From: an uncultured Paracoccaceae bacterium
GTDB taxonomy: Bacteria > Pseudomonadota > Alphaproteobacteria > Rhodobacterales > Rhodobacteraceae
Assembly (NCBI GenBank): GCA_947311485.1
Contig: CAMZLM010000186.1
Location: 1-38,903, forward strand
DNA length: 38,903 bases
Direction of reading: 5' to 3'
The notes beneath the pieces are model-generated. The model was not told the origin of the DNA. It saw only the letters and a program-made list of their open reading frames with translations, and made no database searches. The translations under genes were made by a program, and so were the position numbers. Positions 23,758 to 34,411 of the stretch are shown here, in pieces (position 1 is the stretch's first letter; each line of letters opens with the position of its first letter).

Positions 23758-24043
23758 CCATTTGCCTTTGGTTGGCACCATTTTGGTCAAACCGCGATAA
23801 AACCCGCAGCAGAACCCAGTTATCTTGTGCAATACGCGTTGCGACACGTTGTTTCAACAAAGCCGGATTACTGCATACCGGCCCTTGCAACCGCATCACA
23901 CCATAGTGAAGCTGCAAATTGCCCGCGCCCGCCTGTTTGGCTTTGTAATCGACAAAGCATACATTCTGTGCGGATGCCACCGTTGGCAAGGCAAGAACCG
24001 TTACAACAAATGCCGCGGTCATTATTTTTCTGATCTGTTCCAT
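23729..24043 (-). CDS. Small secreted protein, unknown function
   Basis: A 104-residue protein with a clear signal peptide (MEQIRKIMTAAFVVTVLALP, then TVASAQN with cleavage after ASA). The mature part, about 80 residues, starts NVCFVDYKAKQAGAGNLQLHYGV and has two cysteines (about 30 and 58) that could form a disulfide. It ends RQMDAGQYFLRY. I do not recognise a named family. The start at 24043 is chosen because it begins the signal peptide; the frame extends 14 codons upstream to a TTG. It overlaps the membrane-anchored winged-helix gene by 29 bases, which suggests a functional pair. Confidence 0.7.
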   Translation of the reverse strand: MEQIRKIMTAAFVVTVLALPTVASAQNVCFVDYKAKQAGAGNLQLHYGVMRLQGPVCSNPALLKQRVATRIAQDNWVLLRVLSRFDQNGANQRQMDAGQYFLRY

Positions 24044-24201
24044 GCATCGGAATGTGGCGGTAACGCGGGTGTAATTCAATATCAAACGCCAAAAACAACG
24101 ATGTTATCGGATAACAACCGCCCGTAATTGCCTGACAGACGGGGTTGAGGCCAAGTGATTGCAGACAGCGACTCATCGCATAACACCCGAAAGGACATCC
24201 C

Positions 24202-24534
24202 ATGTTTCGTACATTTTCTATCGTAGGTATCACCACAATTGCATTGGCTGCCGCGCCTCAGGTGCAGGCCCGCAGTAGTCTTGATAACTTCTTGCTCGGG
24301 GCAACAGCCATCGCCATTCTCGGGATTGCTGTAAACAAGAGCAAAGCCCGCCCGGCCCCTGTTATACAGCCCTATGAACACCCACGCCCTTCCTACACGC
24401 GTGAGCCGGTACGCATGCACAAACCCAAACATTGCTTGCGTCAGCGTTGGACAAATACCGGTTGGGTGACCTACTATAGCAAACAGTGCCTCACCAGATA
24501 TCGCCTGAACCACGATTACAGCTTTAACCGGTGA
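24202..24534 (+). CDS. Small exported basic protein, unknown function
   Basis: A 110-residue protein with AAAGGA 6 bases before the ATG at 24202 and an intrinsic terminator straight after, so a real monocistronic gene. The N terminus is a signal peptide (MFRTFSIVGITTIALAAAPQ, probable cleavage after VQA-R). A hydrophobic stretch at about 30-44 (NFLLGATAIAILGIAV) may be a membrane helix. The C-terminal half is basic and rich in Pro, Tyr and Arg, with a WTNTGWVTYYSKQCL segment and two cysteines (78, 95). Similar short envelope proteins are common in Rhodobacterales, but I cannot name a function. It diverges from the secreted-protein gene at 24043. Confidence 0.75.
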   Translation: MFRTFSIVGITTIALAAAPQVQARSSLDNFLLGATAIAILGIAVNKSKARPAPVIQPYEHPRPSYTREPVRMHKPKHCLRQRWTNTGWVTYYSKQCLTRYRLNHDYSFNR

Positions 24535-24544
24535 TCGCATTTAA

Positions 24545-24582
24545 AACGCATTGAGAGGCAGCCCTCGGCTGCCTTTTGCGTT
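24545..24582 (+). terminator. Intrinsic terminator after the small exported protein gene
   Basis: GGCAGCC (24557-24563) and GGCTGCC (24567-24573) form a perfect 7-base stem with a 3-base loop, followed by TTTT. An outer AACGCA/TGCGTT pair (24545-24550 and 24577-24582) extends the structure. It ends at the stop codon of the convergent PstS/OmpA gene and may serve both strands. Confidence 0.8.
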
Positions 24583-26165
24583 TACGGGTCTTTAATCCAG
24601 ACCTCGACCCGCCGATTGATGCCTTTGCCGACTTGAGAATCCTCACAGGCAAGGGGGGCGGCCTCGCCAAAACCGCTCACTTTGAACACCACATCATCCA
24701 GCCCACCATCCGGTGCCGCCGCCCGCAAGGCCTGTAGCACAGCTTCTGCACGCTGTTTTGACTGTTTTATATTTTGTTCTGATCCGCTTGCCGCATCACT
24801 GAACCCGACCAAATGGATGGTTTTGTCCGCATAATTCCCAAGGATCAATCCCGCGGCCAGAGACTGAATATTTTGGCGCGATGGGCCATTCAATGCGTCC
24901 GATTCCGGTTTGAACCGAAAGGTCGCAGACAAACGATCGGCCCCGTTGTGCAAACGCATAAGCCGTTGAACGGTTGCCAAGGGAACAGCTTTGTCCGCCT
25001 GCGCAAAGGAATTAATCAAACGCAAACCCTGTTGATCGACCGGCAGCGCCGAAATACCCAAATCCCCATAGCCCAGATTACGCAACAGGTTTTGCGCCTG
25101 ATCCGATTGGACGAATTCCAGAAACTCCCGTGCAAACAGGGGCAGGCGCGTATCAGGAAGGTACAGATAATGGTTAAACACCAGCGGGTATCCTCCCGAT
25201 TTTATTGTAAAACCGGATGGTAGGGTATAGATTCCACACTCCCCCCGCAAACCAAGCGCGCGTGCATTGCGCAGGTTGGAATAGCTGGTCAGCGCGAGAC
25301 CAAAAGGATCACCGGCCACCGCATCGGAAACCGCCGCCAGCGACGCCGCTGTTCTGGCATCCGGGGTAATTTGCGCAACCGACACCCCCAAAGGGGAATT
25401 TTCCAAAGCATTGGCAAAAGCCGCGTTGTTTTTGACAATATACACCGTGATTTCCGCATCCGGCCCGCCAACCCTGCGCCAGTTGGTTACCTCGCCGCGC
25501 AAAATGCGGGCCAGATCATTCATGCTCAGGCTTTGCAGCGGGTTAACCTGTGAAACGGCGGCAATCACACCATCCACGGCCAAAACCTGCTTGTGGCCGG
25601 ATTGGGCTGAATCCCCCTGCCCCGCCGCAACGAGGGCTTCGGCCTCGCCGGCGGTCCGTTTTCGGCTCGCGGCAACAATGATGTTCCCGCCCTTGGCCAA
25701 AGTTTTGAAAGCTGCGATTTCCGACTGTGTTTCAACCCGAATTTCTGCAATCGGGTGCATGTCTGTATCCACAACAGACAAGGTTTTTCCCGCCGGTGAT
25801 ATGTCGCTGACGGTGACAGAGTAGCCCTGTGATCCAGCAAATGTTTCCAACAAGGTCGGCAATAAAACCCGTCCCAGAACATCAGACCCCAACACCGAAA
25901 AACGCGATACCATGTCTTGCAGGCCTGGGCAGGCATCGCCACTGCAATTGACCGTGCGCCCGTCAATTGTCAGCACCCCATAACCGGTCTCTACCTGATA
26001 AAATTCTCCATCAAAACCAATCAGCTTGCCTTCGACACGCACTTCACCAACTTTTGCTTGCAAAACAACTTGTTGCGCTGCGGTCATCATCGGGGAAAAG
26101 ACACCTGCAAACAGGGCCATCGCGGCAAACCATCCCGCAAACCGACTACCTAGGAAATTCAACAT
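24582..26165 (-). CDS. Phosphate-binding-like (PstS) protein fused to a C-terminal OmpA domain
   Basis: A 527-residue exported protein. A signal peptide (RFAGWFAAMALFAGVFSPMM) precedes a short N-terminal segment (about 30-85, with Cys pair NCSGDACPG). Two PBP-like lobes follow, with GGNIIVAASRK, LAVDGVIAAVSQVNPLQSLSMNDLARILRGEVTNW, YPLVFNHYLYLP and FLEFVQSDQAQNLL, which are standard PstS segments. The last 120 residues are OmpA-type (RFKPESDALN, IHLVGFSDAASGSEQN, QSKQRAEAVLQAL, VSGFGEAAPLA, NRRVEVWI) and would bind peptidoglycan. The ATG at 26165 has GAGG 6 bases upstream; an in-frame ATG lies two codons earlier. It reads as a peptidoglycan-anchored ligand-binding protein, with no ABC transporter genes nearby, so sensing or structure is as likely as uptake. 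Confidence 0.85.
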   Translation of the reverse strand: MLNFLGSRFAGWFAAMALFAGVFSPMMTAAQQVVLQAKVGEVRVEGKLIGFDGEFYQVETGYGVLTIDGRTVNCSGDACPGLQDMVSRFSVLGSDVLGRVLLPTLLETFAGSQGYSVTVSDISPAGKTLSVVDTDMHPIAEIRVETQSEIAAFKTLAKGGNIIVAASRKRTAGEAEALVAAGQGDSAQSGHKQVLAVDGVIAAVSQVNPLQSLSMNDLARILRGEVTNWRRVGGPDAEITVYIVKNNAAFANALENSPLGVSVAQITPDARTAASLAAVSDAVAGDPFGLALTSYSNLRNARALGLRGECGIYTLPSGFTIKSGGYPLVFNHYLYLPDTRLPLFAREFLEFVQSDQAQNLLRNLGYGDLGISALPVDQQGLRLINSFAQADKAVPLATVQRLMRLHNGADRLSATFRFKPESDALNGPSRQNIQSLAAGLILGNYADKTIHLVGFSDAASGSEQNIKQSKQRAEAVLQALRAAAPDGGLDDVVFKVSGFGEAAPLACEDSQVGKGINRRVEVWIKDP

Positions 26166-26210
26166 ATCCATCCTCTGCCATTGTGATTTGGGAATACTGA
26201 CCTTTGCCAG

Positions 26211-27146
26211 TTATCTTTGGGCTATTGTCATGCTTTCCAGCACATTGTTCAATACCACGTTGTTGCTGTCCTGAACACAGTCAGGAAATTCCAAATGCAA
26301 CCGGCGGCCGGTTTGTCCGGTTCCAGGCAGAACCCGTGCGGTTTGCAGGTTTAGTACCCCCGCACACCCCTTGATCGCCAACGCCATCGAAACGCTTTTC
26401 CTCGGTGCCAGAGGCCGAAAGAATGTCACAATCTGTGTCTGTACCGGTTCAGCCAAATCAGGATTGCCCAAAACAGTCATATACCCGCCGTTATCCATCA
26501 ATGCCTGATACACAGACCGTGGGTTTCGCGGCGAAAGGCGGTGATTTAAAGACGCATTCACCTGCAATTCAATATCACGGTTGCCACGCCATGAAATTGC
26601 TGCGCGGTGGATATTTGCCAAACCGGACACAGCGGCGGTGGCGGTGGCTTGCTGGCCATCTGGCAGATCCACCTCAAAACGCGCAAAATCCGCAAATGCC
26701 GGAACGGTCAGCTGCAACGATCCTTGCGGGGATAATTGTTCACGAAATGACAGCCCCGCATGATGGATGGTAACCGCAGTAGACGGCAAGCATGGCGCAT
26801 CGATTTTCAGCAAAACCTGTGCCGCCATTTTCGGGGTTGCGGACACATCGACACGACACAATCCGGCAGCCGTCGCCCCCGATACAGGGTTTTCTGTCGG
26901 GAACGCAGCAGTATTCATCAGCCGAGGCATTTCAGCCAATACAATTCGATCATCATGGGCCGGAATGTGGGCCGGCACGGGTGACTCATCTGCCTTGGTC
27001 AATAACAAAACCGGTGAAGGCGCGGCATTGGCAGGAGCAAACCCGGCCATATCCGCATTATCTCGCAGGAAAAAACCGGCCACCCCGACCCCAAGGGCAA
27101 GGCACAGCCCGGTTATCATCGTCAAGTTCTGATCGGTGAGTCGCAT
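26211..27146 (-). CDS. Conserved periplasmic or membrane-anchored protein of unknown function
   Basis: A 311-residue protein whose N terminus (about 9-27, TMITGLCLALGVGVAGFFL) is a single membrane anchor or uncleaved signal. The remaining part is extracytoplasmic. About residues 95-175 look like an Ig- or carboxypeptidase-regulatory-like beta fold (VLLKIDAPCLPSTAVTIHHAGLSF, then QLTVPAFADFARFEVDLPDGQ). Cysteines occur at about 96, 118, 265 and 290. AAGGG precedes the ATG at 27146. I do not recognise a named family. It lies downstream of secA on the same strand but beyond its terminator, so it is probably transcribed separately. The PstS/OmpA gene follows 45 bases downstream, so the two may form an envelope operon. 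Confidence 0.75.
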   Translation of the reverse strand: MRLTDQNLTMITGLCLALGVGVAGFFLRDNADMAGFAPANAAPSPVLLLTKADESPVPAHIPAHDDRIVLAEMPRLMNTAAFPTENPVSGATAAGLCRVDVSATPKMAAQVLLKIDAPCLPSTAVTIHHAGLSFREQLSPQGSLQLTVPAFADFARFEVDLPDGQQATATAAVSGLANIHRAAISWRGNRDIELQVNASLNHRLSPRNPRSVYQALMDNGGYMTVLGNPDLAEPVQTQIVTFFRPLAPRKSVSMALAIKGCAGVLNLQTARVLPGTGQTGRRLHLEFPDCVQDSNNVVLNNVLESMTIAQR

Positions 27147-27318
27147 TGGTTACCCTTACTTTCGCGCCCATTATCGCAAATTCAGGGGGAAACATCATTA
27201 CGACAACCAAATTGGTGCCTGCCTGATGATCCAAAGCAACAGAATTCCACTAGTCGCTATCAAGACCAAAACGGACACTATATCTTGTTGAAAAACAGGC
27301 CTTATTCCCGCCATAATA

Positions 27319-27344
27319 AAAAACCCGCACAAAGGCGGGTTTTT
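27319..27344 (-). terminator. Intrinsic terminator downstream of secA
   Basis: AAAAACCCGC (27319-27328) and GCGGGTTTTT (27335-27344) are perfect inverted arms around a 6-base loop, giving a GC stem with a T run on either strand. On the minus strand it lies 22 bases after the secA stop and ends transcription of secA. No plus-strand gene upstream needs it. Confidence 0.88.
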
Positions 27345-27366
27345 CGGGTGACGGTTGAGCCGGATT

Positions 27367-30204
<2,838 letters not shown>

Positions 30205-30460
30205 ATCTGCTCCGTTTTCATACTTTTGCGCCGGACGTTAACGCCGGCAAGAACTGGCGTAAAGTTGAAAGGGCCGGCAATCTATCACCTTGTCGATCAC
30301 AATTTGACCGCTTATGTAGTTTACGAGCGTACCTGTTCCAACAAACAAGCCAGATTGGCATGTAAGCGGGTAGGCGGGGAGTGTCAATGTTGGCCCATGG
30401 CCGACAAGACGCAAATGGCTTAAAAGACGCCCGAAACGCGGCATAAATTGAGGAAGCTTC

Positions 30461-31300
30461 ATGAAATTCAGAACACTTTTGGCAACATCGGCCTGTCTGG
30501 CATTTGTTAGCACGGCAACATTCGCCCAGGAAACACAGTCTGTGGACACGGTTTTGGCCACTGTAAACGGCGTTGATATTACCATCGGTCACGTGATTGC
30601 CCTGACCTCGCGCTTGCCGGAGCAGTATCAATCCATCCCTGACAAAGACCTGTATCAAGGTGTGCTGGACCAATTGATCCATCAAACCGCGATCAGCACC
30701 ACCGCCAATGCCGATTCCGAATTCATGAAACTGGCAATCGAAAACGAAACCCGCGCCTTGCTGGCCGGAGACACACTCGCAAAAATTGGTGAGGCAGCCA
30801 AGACCGAAGACAAGGTCAAAGCGGTTTATGAAGAGAAATACCTGAACCAGCCGCGCGACACCGAATACAAGGCTTCGCATATTCTGGTAAAAACCGAAGA
30901 CGAAGCCAAAGAGCTGGTAAAAGCACTGGAAGGCGGCAAAGACTTTGCCGAGCTGGCCAAGGAAAAATCCACCGGCCCATCCGGTGCGCGTGGTGGCGAC
31001 CTCGGTTGGTTTACACCTGAAAAAATGGTGCCGGAATTTGGCGATGCCGTTAAATCAATGGAAAAGGACGGGGTGTCTGCGCCGATAAAAACCCAGTTCG
31101 GCTGGCATATCATCAAATTGTTCGATTCCCGTGAAATTCCTGCCCCTACATTGGAGGAGGTTCGCACCAAAATTGAAGGTGACCTCGAGGATGCCGCGCT
31201 CAAAGCCGCCATTGACGCCTTTCAGGAAGACGCGAAAATCACCCGCAATGACATAGAGGTCGACCCCGCGATCATTCGCAAAACCGACTTGCTCAAGTAA
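30461..31300 (+). CDS. Periplasmic parvulin-type peptidyl-prolyl isomerase
   Basis: A 279-residue exported foldase. A signal peptide (MKFRTLLATSACLAFVSTAT, cleavage about FA-Q) precedes a SurA/PrsA-like N-terminal segment. The parvulin domain follows (about 136-222: EYKASHILVKTEDEAKEL, FAELAKEKSTGPSGARGGDLGWF, MVPEFGDAVKSM, TQFGWHIIKL) with the two conserved histidines (140, 216). GAGGA precedes the ATG. Divergent from secA, it would help fold proteins after export, a sensible neighbour. argJ follows after 26 bases on the same strand with its own AAAGGA site and is probably cotranscribed. Confidence 0.93.
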   Translation: MKFRTLLATSACLAFVSTATFAQETQSVDTVLATVNGVDITIGHVIALTSRLPEQYQSIPDKDLYQGVLDQLIHQTAISTTANADSEFMKLAIENETRALLAGDTLAKIGEAAKTEDKVKAVYEEKYLNQPRDTEYKASHILVKTEDEAKELVKALEGGKDFAELAKEKSTGPSGARGGDLGWFTPEKMVPEFGDAVKSMEKDGVSAPIKTQFGWHIIKLFDSREIPAPTLEEVRTKIEGDLEDAALKAAIDAFQEDAKITRNDIEVDPAIIRKTDLLK

Positions 31301-31326
31301 GCACGCGTTCAAACAAAGGAAATACC

Positions 31327-32673
31327 ATGGCCGAACAAACACCGCCCAAGAACGAGCTTACCCGTCTGCGGGGGCGCATCAAACGCCTGCGCAAAAAGCT
31401 CCGCCGCGCGCAGGCGGCACCAAAGGCTCTTGGTATTTCCCCGCTTGCCCCTGCCGGTTTCCCGCAGCTCCCGATCATTCAGGGCGTACGGTTTGCTGCC
31501 GGCGCGGCCGAAATAAAATACACGGGACGCAATGACGTGAGCCTTGTGGAAATTGCCGACGGCAGCAGTGTTGCAGGGAGCTTTACCACCTCCCTGACCC
31601 GGTCGGCATCGGTGCTGGACTGCGAAACCAAGCTTGCAACGCTGCTCAAGAAAAAGACCAAAGGCCCGATCGGGCTGGTGGTGAATTCCGGCAACGCAAA
31701 TGCCTTTACCGGCAGTGCGGGCGATGGATCGGTTGAGGCGATTTCACAGGCCACGGCAAAAATCCTTGGCACCGATGCAGGGCAGATTTTCACGTCGTCA
31801 ACAGGCGTGATCGGCGAACCCCTGCCGCATGACAAAATCGTCGGCATTCTGGAAGAAATGTCTGCAACCCTGTCTGAAAACGCGGCCGAAGCCTCTGCTC
31901 GCGCGATCATGACCACCGACACCTTTGCCAAGGGGGCCGCCGCCGAATTTATTCTGGACGGGCGCACCGTAAAAATTGCCGGTTACGCCAAAGGCTCCGG
32001 CATGATCGCGCCGGACATGGCCACCATGCTGGTCTATATCTTCACCGATGCCGCCATCAGCCCGGCAGTGCTGCAAAAGATCGTAAGCACCAATACAGAT
32101 ACATCCTTCAACAGCATTACCGTGGATGGGGATACATCGACGTCCGATACCTTGCTGGTGTTTGCCACAGGGGCCGCCGGCAACGCCGAAATCAAATCCA
32201 CCACCAGCAAGGCTGCCAAATTGTTTGCGGCGGAACTGCACGGGGTTATGCTCGATCTGGCGAAACAGGTTGTGCGTGATGGCGAAGGCGCAACCAAATT
32301 TATCGAGGTTGAAGTCACCGGTGCCGGTTCCGATGCAGCCGCCCGCAAAGTAGGCATGTCGATTGCCAATTCCCCCTTGGTCAAAACCGCCTTTGCCGGC
32401 GAAGATCCGAATTGGGGGCGTGTGGTGATGGCCGTTGGGAAATCCGGCGAAAAGGCGGATCGCGACAGCCTAACCATTCATTTTGGCGATATTCTGGTGG
32501 CAGAAAAAGGCTGGGTCGCCGAAAGCTATCGCGAAGAAGACGGTGTCGCCTACATGAAAGGTTCCGAGTTGAAATTATCGGTGGATCTGGGAATCGGTAA
32601 AGGATCCGGCACGGTCTGGACCTGCGATTTGACCCATGGTTACATCCAGATCAACGCAGATTACCGATCATGA
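31327..32673 (+). CDS. argJ: Bifunctional ornithine acetyltransferase/N-acetylglutamate synthase ArgJ, with basic N-terminal extension
   Basis: Transfers acetyl from N-acetylornithine to glutamate, and makes N-acetylglutamate if bifunctional, in arginine synthesis. The proenzyme cuts itself before a threonine in the motif GSGMIAPDMATML, here Thr233, which becomes the N-terminal nucleophile. Other family blocks are NSGNANAFTGSAG, SSTGVIGEPLPH, SFNSITVDGDTSTSDT, IANSPLVKTAFAGEDPNWGRV and the closing WTCDLTHGYIQINADYRS. The usual start corresponds to about residue 36 (GISPLAPAGFPQLP). The first 35 residues are extra and strongly basic (LTRLRGRIKRLRKKLRRAQA). AAAGGA 8 bases before the ATG at 31327 argues that this extension is translated. 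The stop overlaps the mutT start (ATGA). Confidence 0.96.
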   Translation: MAEQTPPKNELTRLRGRIKRLRKKLRRAQAAPKALGISPLAPAGFPQLPIIQGVRFAAGAAEIKYTGRNDVSLVEIADGSSVAGSFTTSLTRSASVLDCETKLATLLKKKTKGPIGLVVNSGNANAFTGSAGDGSVEAISQATAKILGTDAGQIFTSSTGVIGEPLPHDKIVGILEEMSATLSENAAEASARAIMTTDTFAKGAAAEFILDGRTVKIAGYAKGSGMIAPDMATMLVYIFTDAAISPAVLQKIVSTNTDTSFNSITVDGDTSTSDTLLVFATGAAGNAEIKSTTSKAAKLFAAELHGVMLDLAKQVVRDGEGATKFIEVEVTGAGSDAAARKVGMSIANSPLVKTAFAGEDPNWGRVVMAVGKSGEKADRDSLTIHFGDILVAEKGWVAESYREEDGVAYMKGSELKLSVDLGIGKGSGTVWTCDLTHGYIQINADYRS

Positions 32674-33068
32674 AGACCGTTCTGGTGGCCGCCGTCGCCC
32701 TGATTGACAAAGATGGCCGCGTCTTGTTGGCACAGCGCCCCGAAGGGAAATCCATGGCCGGCCTATGGGAATTCCCCGGTGGAAAAATAGAAACCGGCGA
32801 GACACCGGAACAGGCCCTCGTTCGCGAGCTGGAAGAGGAGCTGGGCATTAACACATGGGAAAGCTGTCTGGCACCGTTAACTTTTGCCAGTCACAAATAT
32901 GAAGATTTTCATTTACTTATGCCCTTGTTTGCCTGCCGAAAATGGCAAGGCATTCCCACCGGTGTCGAAGGCCAACAGCTCGCCTGGGTCCGGGTAAACC
33001 AGCTGCGAGACTACCCGATGCCGGCGGCCGATGTCCCCTTGATCCCTGTCTTGCGGGATTGGTTGTAA
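32670..33068 (+). CDS. mutT: 8-oxo-dGTP diphosphatase (MutT, Nudix)
   Basis: Hydrolyses oxidised dGTP so that it is not incorporated into DNA. The 132-residue protein has a complete Nudix box, GKIETGETPEQALVRELEEELGI (about 36-58), which fits GX5EX7REUXEEXGU, preceded by LLAQRPEGKSMAGLWEFPGG, the hallmark of MutT. The C-terminal half (HKYEDFHLLMPLFAC, LAWVRVNQLRDYPMPAADVPLIPVL) also matches MutT. It begins in the argJ stop (ATGA overlap), so the two are translationally coupled. This argJ-mutT order is common in Rhodobacterales. Confidence 0.95.
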   Translation: MKTVLVAAVALIDKDGRVLLAQRPEGKSMAGLWEFPGGKIETGETPEQALVRELEEELGINTWESCLAPLTFASHKYEDFHLLMPLFACRKWQGIPTGVEGQQLAWVRVNQLRDYPMPAADVPLIPVLRDWL

Positions 33069-33087
33069 CCCCCGGCGCACGGTCCCG

Positions 33088-33102
33088 TTAACCTTTATTA
33101 AC
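33088..33102 (+). promoter_or_regulatory. TTAAC-N5-TTAAC direct repeat, possible regulator site
   Basis: Two TTAAC units (33088-33092 and 33098-33102) are spaced 10 bases start to start, one helical turn. This is 73 bases upstream of the GTG start of the 45-residue gene. It resembles the CtrA box TTAA-N7-TTAAC, but the gap here is N6, one short, so the match is imperfect. Downstream TATACAAT (33152-33159) could be the -10 box. Confidence 0.3.
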
Positions 33103-33174
33103 AAAAAACCATTAGTAATTACCAAGTATTTCGGTCATAGTTTACAAAGCGTATACAATCCGGGGAGATTTATC

Positions 33175-33312
33175 GTGTACAGAACCATTATTATCGGCAG
33201 CTGTGTTGCCGTTCAGGGGCTTTTCCTGAAAAGTCTGGCCAATGGAAGTATCGCCATCAAGGTTGGCAATCGGGTGTTCGAGGGAATGCCTATTGAAGAC
33301 TACGCCGGTTAA
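33175..33312 (+). CDS. Small 45-residue protein, unknown function (GTG start)
   Basis: A short gene reading MYRTIIIGSCVAVQGLFLKS, then LANGSIAIKVGNRVFEGMPIEDYAG. It starts at a GTG with GGGGAG 8 bases upstream and is followed at once by an intrinsic terminator, a complete gene layout of its own. The N terminus (about 4-18) is hydrophobic with one cysteine, giving a possible lipoprotein-like, export or membrane segment. The rest is short and looks like one beta hairpin. I recognise no family. Confidence 0.6.
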   Translation: MYRTIIIGSCVAVQGLFLKSLANGSIAIKVGNRVFEGMPIEDYAG

Positions 33313-33341
33313 AAAGCACCCGCCCTTTGGCGGGTGTTTTT
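33312..33341 (+). terminator. Intrinsic terminator, probably shared by the small gene and hemH
   Basis: CACCCGCC (33317-33324) and GGCGGGTG (33329-33336) form a perfect 8-base stem with a CTTT loop, followed by five T (33337-33341) and preceded by five A, so it can work on both strands. The hemH stop codon overlaps its end. It follows the stop codon of the 45-residue gene directly. Confidence 0.88.
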
Positions 33342-34374
33342 ACATCCAGCCTTGCAATTCACGCAGGACAACTTTTTCCATCACATCGATATGATCCGCA
33401 CTGGCGTTCAGGCATGGAATATAGGTGAACACCTCGCCCCCCGCCGCAATAAAGCTGTCTTTGATCTCTTCTTTGATTTCTTCCAGTGTCTCCAGACAAT
33501 CGGTTGAAAACGCCGGTGCCATAATCGCAAGGTGCTTTTTGCCTGCCTTGGCCAAACGGGCGACTTCTTCGACGGTATAGGGTTTCAGCCACTCTTCCGG
33601 CCCGAAACGCGACTGAAACGTCACAGCGATATCCGTTTCCGCCCAGCCCAGTTTTTCCCGCAACAGACGCGTGGTTTTCTGGCAGTGGCAATGATAGGGG
33701 TCACCTTCGTGCAAATAGCGTTCCGGCACCCCGTGATAAGACGTCACCAGAATATCCGGCTTGCGCGCCAACGCGTCATAGGCCTGCGTCACCGAATTGG
33801 CCAAGGCCTGAATGTACAGCGGTTCTTCGAAATAGGCAGGCACGGTACGAAACGCCGGTTGCCAGTTCATTTTCATCAATGCCCGAAAGGCCTCGTCGTT
33901 GGCCGTGGCCGTGGTGGCAGCGGCATATTGCGGGTACAGGGGGAAAAACAGAATCCGGTCGCAGCCCTTGGCCTTGAGCCGCTCAATCGCGTTTGCCGTG
34001 GAGGGATTGCCGTAGCGCATGCAAAAATCCACCTCGACCCGATCCCCCATCCGTGCGGCCAACGCCTCTGCCTGTTCGCGGGTTGTCGTCAAAAGCGGCC
34101 CTTCGTTGCGTTCCGTATTCCATACCGATTGATAGGCCTTGCCCGAAGAAAACGGGCGTTTGCTGAGGATAATCAGCTGCAAAAGCGGTTGCCATTTCCA
34201 GCGCGGGTAATCAATCACCCGCCGATCCGACAAAAATTCGCTCAGATAGCGGCGCATCGACCAATAGCCGGTGTCATCCGGTGTTCCGAGGTTGGAAATA
34301 ATCACACCCAATTTGCCAAATTTGACATCTGGATGATCGGCAGGGGCGGCAGCGGAGAGGTTTTTCTGTGTCAT
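33340..34374 (-). CDS. hemH: Ferrochelatase
   Basis: Inserts Fe2+ into protoporphyrin IX, the last step of heme synthesis. The 344-residue protein has the opening GVIISNLGTPDDTGYWSMRRYLSEFLSDRRVIDYPR. RILFFPLYPQYAAATTATAND follows, then the catalytic-His segment LVTSYHGVPERYLHEGDPYHCHC and SRFGPEEWLKPYT. The C-terminal part (VFTYIPCLNASADHIDVMEKVV) is normal; cysteine pairs in YHCHC and IPCLN could bind an Fe-S cluster as in some bacterial enzymes, but the spacing is not conclusive. The ATG at 34374 has no clear ribosome site. It is transcribed toward the shared terminator at 33312-33341. Confidence 0.96.
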   Translation of the reverse strand: MTQKNLSAAAPADHPDVKFGKLGVIISNLGTPDDTGYWSMRRYLSEFLSDRRVIDYPRWKWQPLLQLIILSKRPFSSGKAYQSVWNTERNEGPLLTTTREQAEALAARMGDRVEVDFCMRYGNPSTANAIERLKAKGCDRILFFPLYPQYAAATTATANDEAFRALMKMNWQPAFRTVPAYFEEPLYIQALANSVTQAYDALARKPDILVTSYHGVPERYLHEGDPYHCHCQKTTRLLREKLGWAETDIAVTFQSRFGPEEWLKPYTVEEVARLAKAGKKHLAIMAPAFSTDCLETLEEIKEEIKDSFIAAGGEVFTYIPCLNASADHIDVMEKVVLRELQGWM

Positions 34375-34411
34375 GGCCGTGCTTTTACAGAGAGTTTTAC
34401 CATTCGTCCAA

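Noticed and set aside
27198-27314. 38-residue hydrophobic ORF (MAGIRPVFQQDIVSVLVLIA...) between the secA terminator and the next gene
   Set aside because: A single membrane helix is plausible, but there is no ribosome site and its ATG follows directly on a terminator T run, so I see no support for translation.
33088-33102. Calling the TTAAC repeat a CtrA site
   Set aside because: Spacing is TTAA-N6-TTAA rather than N7, so it is recorded only as a possible site.
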